5,145 nucleotides of DNA. Source: Candidatus Omnitrophota bacterium. GTDB taxonomy: Bacteria; Omnitrophota; Gorgyraeia; Aquiviventales; Aquiviventaceae. Positions 1 through 4,202 of this stretch are shown here, in pieces. Made by a program: the position numbers and the translations under genes. Position 1 is the first letter of the stretch. Each line of letters begins with the position of its first letter. The notes beneath the pieces were generated by a model. That model did no database searches. It was given only the letters and a program-made list of their open reading frames with translations, and was not told where the DNA came from. Where the stretch lies: positions 1-5,145 of the forward strand of contig JACQHS010000022.1 of assembly GCA_016198915.1 (NCBI GenBank), read 5' to 3'.

Positions 1-177
1 ACGATCGCGCACCTGGCGGTGGCGACCAACGCGGGACAGATCAAGACCGGGTCGCTGTCGCGCAGCGAGCGGATCGCGAAGTACAATGAGCTGCTGCGCA
101 TCGAGGAGGAGCTGGGGCGCAAGGCGGTGTACGCTGGGACGTTATGGAAAAACGGACGCATTGGTTCATTGGCGTAG
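1..177 (+). CDS. eno: Enolase, C-terminal end (5' truncated by window)
   Basis: Enolase converts 2-phosphoglycerate to phosphoenolpyruvate in cytoplasmic glycolysis. Only the last 58 residues are present, read in frame 1 up to TAG at 175-177. They contain the highly conserved tail of bacterial enolases: ATNAGQIKTGSLSRSERIAKYNELLRIEEELG in short overlapping pieces (GQIKTGSLSR, then RIAKYNELLRIEEELG). The lysine at fragment residue 15 (GQIK) matches the family's conserved substrate-binding lysine. The family is about 430 residues long, so most of the gene lies upstream. The last 11 or so residues (LWKNGRIGSLA) follow the usual end of the fold and run 34 nt into the next gene in another frame. 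Identification is very secure from sequence; function is from family knowledge. Confidence 0.97.
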   Translation, partial: TIAHLAVATNAGQIKTGSLSRSERIAKYNELLRIEEELGRKAVYAGTLWKNGRIGSLA

Positions 178-428
178 GGGCCCTTGCGCTCATTCTGTTC
201 GGGCCGGGGGCGGTGTGGCTGATCCGGATGGAGTTCAAGCAGCGGCGGTTGGATCGCCAGCTGGCCGAATTGAAAGCCACACGCGAGCAGTTGGCGGCCG
301 AGGAAGCGCGGCTGCGCTCGGATCCGGCCTACGTCGAGGGGCTGATCCGCACGACCTTCAAGTTCGCCAAGCCCGGAGAACTCGTCATTCCGCTTGAGTC
401 ATCGTCTTCAGACGACAAGGCGCGTTGA
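144..428 (+). CDS. ftsB: FtsB/DivIC-family septum formation protein
   Basis: This is a 94-residue single-pass membrane protein with the layout of FtsB/DivIC, which in the divisome pairs with FtsL and FtsQ to activate septal wall synthesis. A short cytoplasmic start (MEKRTH) precedes a hydrophobic helix at about residues 7-27. A charged heptad-like coiled coil follows at about 30-58 (RLDRQLAELKATREQLAAEEARL). The family signature comes next at about 60-83: DP-YVEGLIRTTFKFAKPGELVIPL, matching the usual DP-Y-E-LAR-KFG-KPGE-V pattern. Length is normal for FtsB (about 90-105). The ATG at 144 is chosen because it gives the short N-terminus needed before the membrane helix. It overlaps the enolase gene by 34 nt, so the two are probably co-transcribed; eno followed by ftsB is a widespread gene order. 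Whether to call it FtsB or DivIC cannot be settled from sequence alone. Confidence 0.9.
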   Translation: MEKRTHWFIGVGALALILFGPGAVWLIRMEFKQRRLDRQLAELKATREQLAAEEARLRSDPAYVEGLIRTTFKFAKPGELVIPLESSSSDDKAR

Positions 429-453
429 CTTCTCGGCAGCGGGAAGCCCCCCC

Positions 454-1143
454 GTGTCGCGCCATCTCACCTGGCGTTGGATGAGTATCCCCATCGCGAC
501 CTATCTGACCGTGCCGAATTGGATCGTCTTCGTATTTTTGGACCGGTGGCTTTTCCCCCTGGTCGTGGCCTATCTGACGGCGCTGTATTGGATCTCCCTC
601 GTGTACTTGAGGCGAGGGTTTCTCCACCTGAAGACAGGGCGCGGCAGCGAGCCGGTATTCCTGTGGGTGTCTGGCACTCTCGTGGCGTCGCTACTCGTCG
701 GACTGCTTGGTGGGCAGACCCTGGGGGCTCAGCGGCTCGGCCTGGGCGGGTGGGAGGCGCAGCTCATTCCGAAATCGCTCGTCTGGCATTTCTTCATGAC
801 CTGCTGGTTCATCCTGGAGGCCCTCTGCGTATGGTACGTCCTGCAGTTCCATGATCTGCTTCAACTTAGCTGGAGGGCGGGGGTTCAGGTGGCGGCACCC
901 CGTCGTGACAGGGCGCGCGGGTGGCTGCTTGCGCTCGGGCTGAGTGCGACCTTGGTGCTGTACGGATGCTACCACTACCAGACACTCCTGGTCTTCAAGC
1001 AGTCTCACCTCTCCGGGGTCCACTTCCTGGCCCTCATGCGGTTCTACCGTCTGCTCGCTGGGATGGGCTTCATCGTGATTGAGTGGGTCGCGGTGGTGCT
1101 GTTAGTGAGAGGCTACCGGATGCTCAAGCGACGTGCTGGATGA
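454..1143 (+). CDS. Polytopic membrane protein, unknown function
   Basis: I do not recognise this family. From GTG 454 it is 229 residues, strongly hydrophobic and rich in Trp, Tyr and Leu. Likely membrane segments lie at about residues 12-29, 33-52, 68-87, 109-130, 157-181 and 200-218, separated by short basic loops (RR at 53-54, RRDRAR at 150-155) and ending in a basic tail (RMLKRRAG). The first two segments are an internal duplication. No catalytic motif, signal peptidase site or transporter signature is visible. The start is uncertain. GTG 454 has GGGAAG seven bases upstream; ATG 481 (220 residues) has no visible ribosome site; a TTG at 394 would run far into ftsB. The gene starts 25 nt after ftsB and its stop overlaps the next gene as ATGA, so the set is probably one transcription unit. 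Confidence 0.75.
   Translation: MSRHLTWRWMSIPIATYLTVPNWIVFVFLDRWLFPLVVAYLTALYWISLVYLRRGFLHLKTGRGSEPVFLWVSGTLVASLLVGLLGGQTLGAQRLGLGGWEAQLIPKSLVWHFFMTCWFILEALCVWYVLQFHDLLQLSWRAGVQVAAPRRDRARGWLLALGLSATLVLYGCYHYQTLLVFKQSHLSGVHFLALMRFYRLLAGMGFIVIEWVAVVLLVRGYRMLKRRAG
500..615 (+). repeat. Internal 69-bp-period duplication within the membrane protein gene
   Basis: CCTATCTGAC occurs at 500-509 and again at 569-578, and the bases after each copy stay similar for nearly 50 bp (shared ATTGGATC at 518-525 and 587-594). The spacing is 69 bp, exactly 23 codons. At protein level YLTVPNWIVFVFLDR is followed by YLTALYWISLVYLRR, so two successive membrane helices look like copies of each other. Similarity at DNA level suggests a fairly recent tandem duplication, or selection on similar helices with similar codons. 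Confidence 0.6.
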
Positions 1144-1514
1144 GCGCGCCACCCCTCGACCCACTGTTCCAGTGGATCTGGACGACGCTGAGTGCGGATG
1201 CGTTCATGGCGGCGTTGAAGTGTCAGATTGCGTTGTGGGCCCCAGCGGACGTGGGGATTGTCTTCATGACGTTGCGGATCGCCGATGTGGGTCGAGCCCA
1301 GGCTGGCACGCGACGGATTATCTTCAGGTACCTGGGGCTCTTGCTCTGCGCTCTGGTGTCGCTCACGGGGTTCGTGGCTGACTCACCTGAAGAGGTGTGG
1401 ACGCGGGTGCTCATTCCCTGGGGCATCGAGTTGGCGATCTTCTCCTATACCCTGGTCGTCGACGGCCCGCGCACCTTGAAGCTGATGGAACGCCTCGTCG
1501 GCAAAACACGTTGA
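1140..1514 (+). CDS. Small membrane protein, unknown function
   Basis: This is an unrecognised 124-residue protein. The start is ATG 1140, which overlaps the previous stop as ATGA and so points to translational coupling. A longer reading from 1083 would lie entirely inside the upstream gene and is unlikely. Hydrophobic stretches lie at about residues 20-45 (interrupted by Lys27 and by PAD at 35-37), 60-80 and 89-107, consistent with three membrane helices, followed by a basic tail (RTLKLMERLVGKTR). No enzyme motif is visible. It is probably the partner of the membrane protein upstream, given the coupled translation. Its stop codon lies inside the -35 box of the following tRNA promoter, so this is the last gene of the cluster. 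Confidence 0.72.
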   Translation: MSAPPLDPLFQWIWTTLSADAFMAALKCQIALWAPADVGIVFMTLRIADVGRAQAGTRRIIFRYLGLLLCALVSLTGFVADSPEEVWTRVLIPWGIELAIFSYTLVVDGPRTLKLMERLVGKTR

Positions 1515-1540
1515 CTTCTCATCGTCCCACAGCTTATGAT
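1511..1540 (+). promoter_or_regulatory. Sigma-70-type promoter of the tRNA-fMet gene
   Basis: TTGACT at 1511-1516 and TATGAT at 1535-1540 each differ from the consensus hexamers at one position and are separated by 18 bp. Transcription would begin near 1546-1548, giving a leader of about 13 nt before the tRNA at 1560. The -35 box includes the TGA stop of the previous gene, so there is no spare sequence between the two units. Confidence 0.75.
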
Positions 1541-1559
1541 AACAGCACGACCAGTTTAC

Positions 1560-1957
1560 TGCGGGGTGGAGCAGCCAGGTAGCTCGTCGGGCTCATGAAG
1601 CCACAGGGTGGAAGGCCCTGGGGCGGAATCCTGAGCGAGTCCAGACAATCCATGCTGGGCGAGCGAAGGATAGGTGGGCTGCCCGGTCGGAAACGGCCGG
1701 GTGATTCCCGTCAAAGTCGGTGAAGCCTTCACCTGCCTGCGCCGAGCTCGTCGCGGCAGGCGGGCTGGTAACACCGAGCCAAGCCCCACGTACAGTGGGG
1801 AAGGTGTAGAGACTAGACGGCGGGCGCCCTCGTTCGGGTCATCGGACAGGGCGAAGGTATAGTCCAGACCACAACTCCGAAATATGATCGGGGCGCAGCG
1901 AAAGCTGCGGTGGTACGCATAACCCGAAGGTCCTCGGTTCAAATCCGAGCCCCGCTA
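1560..1957 (+). tRNA. Initiator tRNA-fMet (CAU), interrupted by a group I intron
   Basis: Exon 1 is 1560-1593 (34 nt, tRNA positions 1-33) and exon 2 is 1918-1957 (40 nt, positions 34-73). Joined they give a complete 74-nt cloverleaf. The acceptor stem pairs 1561-1566 with 1950-1955. The D stem is GAGC/GCTC (1569-1572/1582-1585). The anticodon stem is TCGGG/CCCGA, the T stem CTCGG/CCGAG with loop TTCAAAT. Initiator hallmarks are present: a mismatch at 1-72 (T1560 and T1956), the A11-T24 D-stem pair, three G-C pairs at 29-31/39-41, and anticodon CAT (1918-1920). CCA is not encoded, as GAC follows the discriminator A1957. The gene has its own promoter and a terminator 25 nt downstream. Mature initiator tRNA from this locus requires intron removal. 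Confidence 0.96.
1594..1917 (+). ncRNA. Group I intron (IC3-like), 324 nt, ORF-less, in the tRNA-fMet anticodon loop
   Basis: This is a self-splicing-type intron lying between tRNA positions 33 and 34. P1 pairs exon GGGCT (1589-1593) with guide GGCCC (1614-1618), giving the diagnostic U·G at the 5' splice site; the intron ends in G (1917), as expected. A GAAA-capped hairpin (1682-1701) fits P2. Core helices: P3 1708-1712/1816-1820; P4 1718-1722/1772-1776; P5 1725-1727/1767-1769 with an outer stem 1732-1737/1755-1760; P6 1778-1780/1803-1805; P6a 1784-1789/1795-1800; P7 GACTA/TAGTC 1811-1815/1860-1864; P8 1826-1830/1848-1852. Near the 3' end, 1868-1872 pairs with 1910-1914, enclosing hairpins 1875-1880/1888-1893 and a GAAA hairpin 1894-1909. 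The P4-P7 strands resemble the cyanobacterial tRNA-Leu intron core (GAGCCAAGCC; AAGGTGTAGAGACT), hence IC3-like. Splicing activity is inferred from structure only. Confidence 0.95.
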
Positions 1958-1982
1958 GACCTCATCATAATTTAATACGAGA

Positions 1983-2017
1983 GGGCTGGGACGCAGCTCC
2001 CCCAGCCCTTTCTTTTT
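1983..2017 (+). terminator. Rho-independent terminator after tRNA-fMet
   Basis: GGGCTGGG (1983-1990) pairs perfectly with CCCAGCCC (2001-2008) around a 10-nt loop, followed by a T tract (TTTCTTTTT, 2009-2017). It ends the tRNA transcript 25 nt after the mature 3' end. It also lies only 5 nt before the ATG of the endonuclease gene, so it should limit read-through into that gene. Confidence 0.93.
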
Positions 2018-2022
2018 AACAC

Positions 2023-2451
2023 ATGCCATACGACACCAAATTGTGTTCTGACATAGCTGAATCAGCGGTAGCGACAGAACTTCTGAAGCGAGGCTTTCGT
2101 GTTCTCCGCCCCATAGGGGACCGCCTCCCCTACGATCTCGCAATTGATCAAGGACATCGGCTCCTTCGCATTCAGGTCAAGAGTGCCTGGTACGACTCAG
2201 CTAAAGGTCTCTACACAGTGGATGCGCGGCGGACAAAGACAAACCGGCGCCGCATGCTGCGTGCGCCATATCGACGGAAGGATTTTGACTTCGCTGTCCT
2301 CTATCTTCCGGACCAGACCGTGTGTTACATTATGCCAATCGCCGTCTTCGCGGCGTATCGCAGCGGCATCAGTTTCGTGGAGGGTCAGAAACGCCAACGC
2401 AAACCGCGCTCTTGGCGGTACCGGGAACGATGGGATTTGCTAACAGGTTGA
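2023..2451 (+). CDS. Free-standing PD-(D/E)XK endonuclease of the group I intron (I-Ssp6803I-like) family
   Basis: This is a 142-residue protein with a small PD-(D/E)XK nuclease fold. Glu13 lies in the first helix (DIAESAVATELLKRGF). GDRLPYDLAID carries the motif Asp38, and LRIQVKS carries Gln51-x-Lys53, the Q-x-K form typical of this group. A later strand pair FDFAVLYLPDQTVCYIMPI (residues 88-106) completes the fold. This matches the family that includes I-Ssp6803I (Pfam PDDEXK_5-like), a tetrameric nuclease of about 150 residues that cleaves intron-less tRNA-fMet genes. Here the gene lies outside the intron, 66 nt past the tRNA. ATG 2023 is the only good start: an in-frame TAA sits at 2017-2019 and no Shine-Dalgarno sequence precedes it, because the terminator T tract ends at 2017. 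The last codons and stop overlap a palindromic element. Codon use looks less GC-biased than in neighbours, fitting a mobile origin. Target specificity is inferred. Confidence 0.88.
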   Translation: MPYDTKLCSDIAESAVATELLKRGFRVLRPIGDRLPYDLAIDQGHRLLRIQVKSAWYDSAKGLYTVDARRTKTNRRRMLRAPYRRKDFDFAVLYLPDQTVCYIMPIAVFAAYRSGISFVEGQKRQRKPRSWRYRERWDLLTG

Positions 2452-2480
2452 AGTCACAATTTGTGACTTCAAGTTGGGGT
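2445..2480 (+). pseudogene. Possible ORF6N-domain gene fragment (RLKSQFVTSSWG)
   Basis: In the frame starting at 2445 the DNA reads RLKSQFVTSSWG, which fits the central motif of ORF6N (phage/KilA-associated DNA-binding) proteins, normally followed by GGRR-LPYAFTEQG. Here the next codons (ELREGRIGFHP, stop at 2514-2516) do not match that continuation, and nothing upstream in this frame looks like the N-terminal half. So either a very short fragment of such a gene remains, or a small mobile palindrome carrying this motif was inserted. The motif match is from memory of the family, not from a search. Confidence 0.45.
2448..2472. repeat. Perfect 25-nt palindrome, ORF6N-motif type
   Basis: Arm TTGAAGTCACAA (2448-2459), single centre base T2460, and arm TTGTGACTTCAA (2461-2472) match perfectly over 12 bp. 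There is no T tract after it, so it is not a standard terminator, though it could stabilise the 3' end of the endonuclease mRNA. The TGA stop of the endonuclease (2449-2451) is inside the left arm. Read from 2448 it encodes LKSQFVTS and continues SWG; its reverse complement encodes LKSQIVTS. Both resemble the conserved LRSQ(F/I)VTS segment that I recall from ORF6N-domain proteins. Confidence 0.93.
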
Positions 2481-2529
2481 GAGCTCCGCGAAGGACGCAT
2501 CGGGTTTCACCCCTGAGTGCCAGGGCAGC

Positions 2530-2538
2530 TGATACAAT
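2530..2538 (+). promoter_or_regulatory. Extended -10 promoter for the alpha/beta hydrolase pair
   Basis: TGATACAAT fits the extended -10 form (TG-N-TAnnnT, hexamer TACAAT at 2533-2538). No convincing -35 box is seen 16-18 bp upstream, which is acceptable for this promoter class. Transcription would begin at about 2545-2546, on or next to the ATG at 2546, implying a leaderless or nearly leaderless mRNA. This agrees with the lack of a clear Shine-Dalgarno sequence before that ATG. Confidence 0.5.
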
Positions 2539-2545
2539 AGTGCTC

Positions 2546-3355
2546 ATGGCTCACGAGCTTGCTGTTCGACAGTGGCCAATTCCATCGGCGCAGAAGACCA
2601 TCATCATCGTCCATGGGGGCGGGGAGCATGCCGGGCGCTATGAGGAGACCGCGCGGCGGCTGAACCGGGAAGGCTTCAGCGTGGTCGCACCCGATTTGCG
2701 CGGCCACGGACGGTCGCCGGGCCAACGGGGACACATCCTGCGATTCGAGGAGTATCTCGAAGATGTGTCGGCGTGTCTGCAGCGCGACGTCCCGCCGGCA
2801 CAGCGGCCGCCGATTCTCCTCGGACACAGTCTCGGAGGCTTGGTGTGCACCTATTATGCGATGGCGCATCCATCGACCATTCGCTGTCTCGTGCTTTCAT
2901 CCCCCTTGTGGGGGTTGAATGTTCCGGTGCCGGCATGGAAGCATCAGCTCGCCTGCGTCCTCTCCACGGGGTGGCCATCCTTTTCAATGCGCCGGCCCGT
3001 CAACGCCGGAGAGGTACTCTCTCACGATCCGCAAGTGAAAGCCCGCTATCTCAACGATCCGCTGGTCCATTTCAAGGTGAGCTGCCGATTTTATACGGAG
3101 ATGCGCACTCGACTTGAACAATTGCCCCAGGGGCTGCCGCGGCTCACCGTGCCCGTGCTCGTCCTGCAGGCCGGCGACGACCGTGTCGCGTCCGCCGAGG
3201 CCACTCGGCGGCTCTTTCCGTTTGTTGGATCAGCCCAGAAGCGGCTCATCGTCTACGACGGCTTCTATCACGAAATCCTCAATGAAGTGGACAAGGCACG
3301 GGTGCTCCAGGATCTCGTCGCCTGGCTGCGTACGAACGCTGGGGTGATGTCGTGA
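2546..3355 (+). CDS. Monoacylglycerol lipase-like alpha/beta hydrolase (serine hydrolase)
   Basis: This 269-residue protein has the features of the monoglyceride lipase/lysophospholipase group (Hydrolase_4, 'serine aminopeptidase S33' fold). Oxyanion-side motif VHGGGEHAGRY lies at 22-32; DLRGHGRSPGQRGHI follows at 50-64, highly typical of this group. The nucleophile elbow is GHSLGG with Ser95. The acid is probably Asp212 in QAGDDRV, and the base His242 in GFYHEILNE. A cap region lies between about 120 and 190. No signal peptide is visible, so it is probably cytoplasmic. A likely role is hydrolysis of monoacylglycerol or lysophospholipid esters, but the true substrate cannot be read from sequence. 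ATG 2546 is preferred to GTG 2540 because of the promoter position. It overlaps the next hydrolase gene by one base (TGATG), indicating co-translation. Confidence 0.88.
   Translation: MAHELAVRQWPIPSAQKTIIIVHGGGEHAGRYEETARRLNREGFSVVAPDLRGHGRSPGQRGHILRFEEYLEDVSACLQRDVPPAQRPPILLGHSLGGLVCTYYAMAHPSTIRCLVLSSPLWGLNVPVPAWKHQLACVLSTGWPSFSMRRPVNAGEVLSHDPQVKARYLNDPLVHFKVSCRFYTEMRTRLEQLPQGLPRLTVPVLVLQAGDDRVASAEATRRLFPFVGSAQKRLIVYDGFYHEILNEVDKARVLQDLVAWLRTNAGVMS
3341..3347 (+). promoter_or_regulatory. Ribosome binding site for the second hydrolase
   Basis: GGGGTGA at 3341-3347 is complementary to the 3' end of 16S rRNA and lies 7 nt before ATG 3355. It supports ATG 3355 over the GTG at 3352, and lies inside the upstream coding region. 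Confidence 0.6.
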
Positions 3356-4119
3356 TGGAGCAGACCGCACTGACATGCATGACAAGAGATGGAGTTGGGA
3401 TTTCTTGCGAGCTGTACCGCGGGGCGGATCGTCGGGCGGTCGTCATCATCTGTCCAGGATTTTTTCAGAGCAAGCAGACGCCGACGTTTCAACGCCTTGC
3501 CCGTGCGTTGGCCGAACACTGGGATGTGCTCGCGATGGATTTCCGGGGCCATGGCCGCTCGGGCGGGCTGTACACGTTTTCGTCCCAGGAGGGAGCGGAC
3601 CTTGAAGCGATCCTGCGCTGGGCCGCGGGCCGCTACGAGCGCCTCGGCATTCTGGCGTTCTCGATGGGCGCGGCCATCGCGATTAACACGATCAGCCGGC
3701 AACCGGAGCGGGTGCGCAGCCTGATCGCGGTCAGCGGCCCCAGTACGTTTGAGGAGATCGAGTTTCAGTTCTGGACGCCGGAGGCGATGCGCACAGGCCT
3801 AGCCGGCTGTGAGCCGGGTGCTGGCTGCCGGCCGGGGAATCCGCTCATGAAGAAAGAGCGCCCGGTCGAAACGGTCCGCCGGCTTCAGCAGGTCCCGAAG
3901 CTGTTTCTGCACGGCACGCGCGATGTGATCGTGCAGTTCCCACACAGCCAGCGGCTGTACGCGGCAGCGCCTGAGCCAAAGAAGCTGGAGCTGATCGAGG
4001 GCGGCAGCCATGCCGAGGCGCTGTTTCGTGATGATTCGGCGGGGTTTCTTCGGCTGGTGGAGCCGTGGTTCATGACGACGCTCCAGGGGAATTCAGTGGC
4101 TTCATCGCAGCCGCTGTGA
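3355..4119 (+). CDS. Second alpha/beta hydrolase, substrate unknown
   Basis: A 254-residue alpha/beta hydrolase. Strand and oxyanion region VVIICPGFFQSKQTP is at about 29-43, DFRGHGRSGG at 62-71, and the nucleophile elbow AFSMGAA holds Ser103 (F in place of the usual GHS/GFS glycine-x spacing: A-F-S-M-G). Probable Asp190 sits in LHGTRDVIV and His219 in GGSHAEALF, so the triad is complete. The segment between about 137 and 165 (two Cys, Gly-rich GCEPGAGCRPGN) replaces a normal cap and looks distinctive. It is co-translated with the preceding hydrolase through TGATG, but the two share only fold motifs and are not recent duplicates. Esterase, lipase or thioesterase-like activity is plausible. 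The short tail (TTLQGNSVASSQPL) looks unstructured. Confidence 0.85.
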   Translation: MEQTALTCMTRDGVGISCELYRGADRRAVVIICPGFFQSKQTPTFQRLARALAEHWDVLAMDFRGHGRSGGLYTFSSQEGADLEAILRWAAGRYERLGILAFSMGAAIAINTISRQPERVRSLIAVSGPSTFEEIEFQFWTPEAMRTGLAGCEPGAGCRPGNPLMKKERPVETVRRLQQVPKLFLHGTRDVIVQFPHSQRLYAAAPEPKKLELIEGGSHAEALFRDDSAGFLRLVEPWFMTTLQGNSVASSQPL

Positions 4120-4202
4120 TAGGCTGTCGGCATCGTCGATCAGCGATGGTTCCGTCCGCACGACTCATCCAACAGCACCAGCCGGTGTCGCCGGAGTCTC
4201 AC
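4120..4202 (+). other. Intergenic gap before lpxD
   Basis: This 83-bp gap holds no convincing promoter or terminator: no T tract and no paired -35/-10 boxes. A short inverted repeat CATCG/CGATG (4131-4135/4144-4148) is too weak to call. ATG 4146 lies in frame with lpxD and would add 19 residues, but it has no ribosome site. lpxD may therefore be read from the upstream hydrolase transcript. Confidence 0.4.
4193..4196 (+). promoter_or_regulatory. Ribosome binding site deciding the lpxD start
   Basis: GGAG at 4193-4196 lies 6 nt before GTG 4203 and supports that start over the in-frame ATG at 4146. Starting there also gives the N-terminal length usual for LpxD. Confidence 0.65.

Noticed and set aside
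394..453. N-terminal extension of the membrane protein from TTG 394
   Set aside because: It would overlap ftsB by 35 nt in another frame, adds a non-hydrophobic tail and has no ribosome site.
423..1520. 12-nt exact repeat CGTTGACTTCTC at 423-434 and 1509-1520, each spanning a stop codon
   Set aside because: One such repeat is expected by chance in a window this size. The first copy has no -10 box at the right distance, so it is not a second promoter.
1674..1862. 62-residue + strand frame inside the intron as a possible intron-encoded protein
   Set aside because: It runs through the P2 hairpin and core helices P3-P8, is very short, and shows no nuclease motif.
1556..1942. 128-residue reading frame on the - strand across the intron
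   Set aside because: It lies exactly opposite the tRNA and intron, whose bases are explained by RNA structure; the protein is Arg/Pro-rich and has no recognisable domain.
2448..2472. Palindrome as a Rho-independent terminator for the endonuclease gene
   Set aside because: No T tract follows (next bases are GTTGGGG) and the stem is not GC-rich.
2322..2516. 64-residue + strand frame as a real gene
   Set aside because: Its first two thirds are an out-of-frame shadow of the endonuclease; only the RLKSQFVTSSWG end is meaningful and is listed separately.
4146..4202. Longer lpxD from ATG 4146
   Set aside because: It has no ribosome site, and the extra 19 residues (MVPSARLIQQHQPVSPESH) precede the normal LpxD start; GTG 4203 has GGAG at good spacing.
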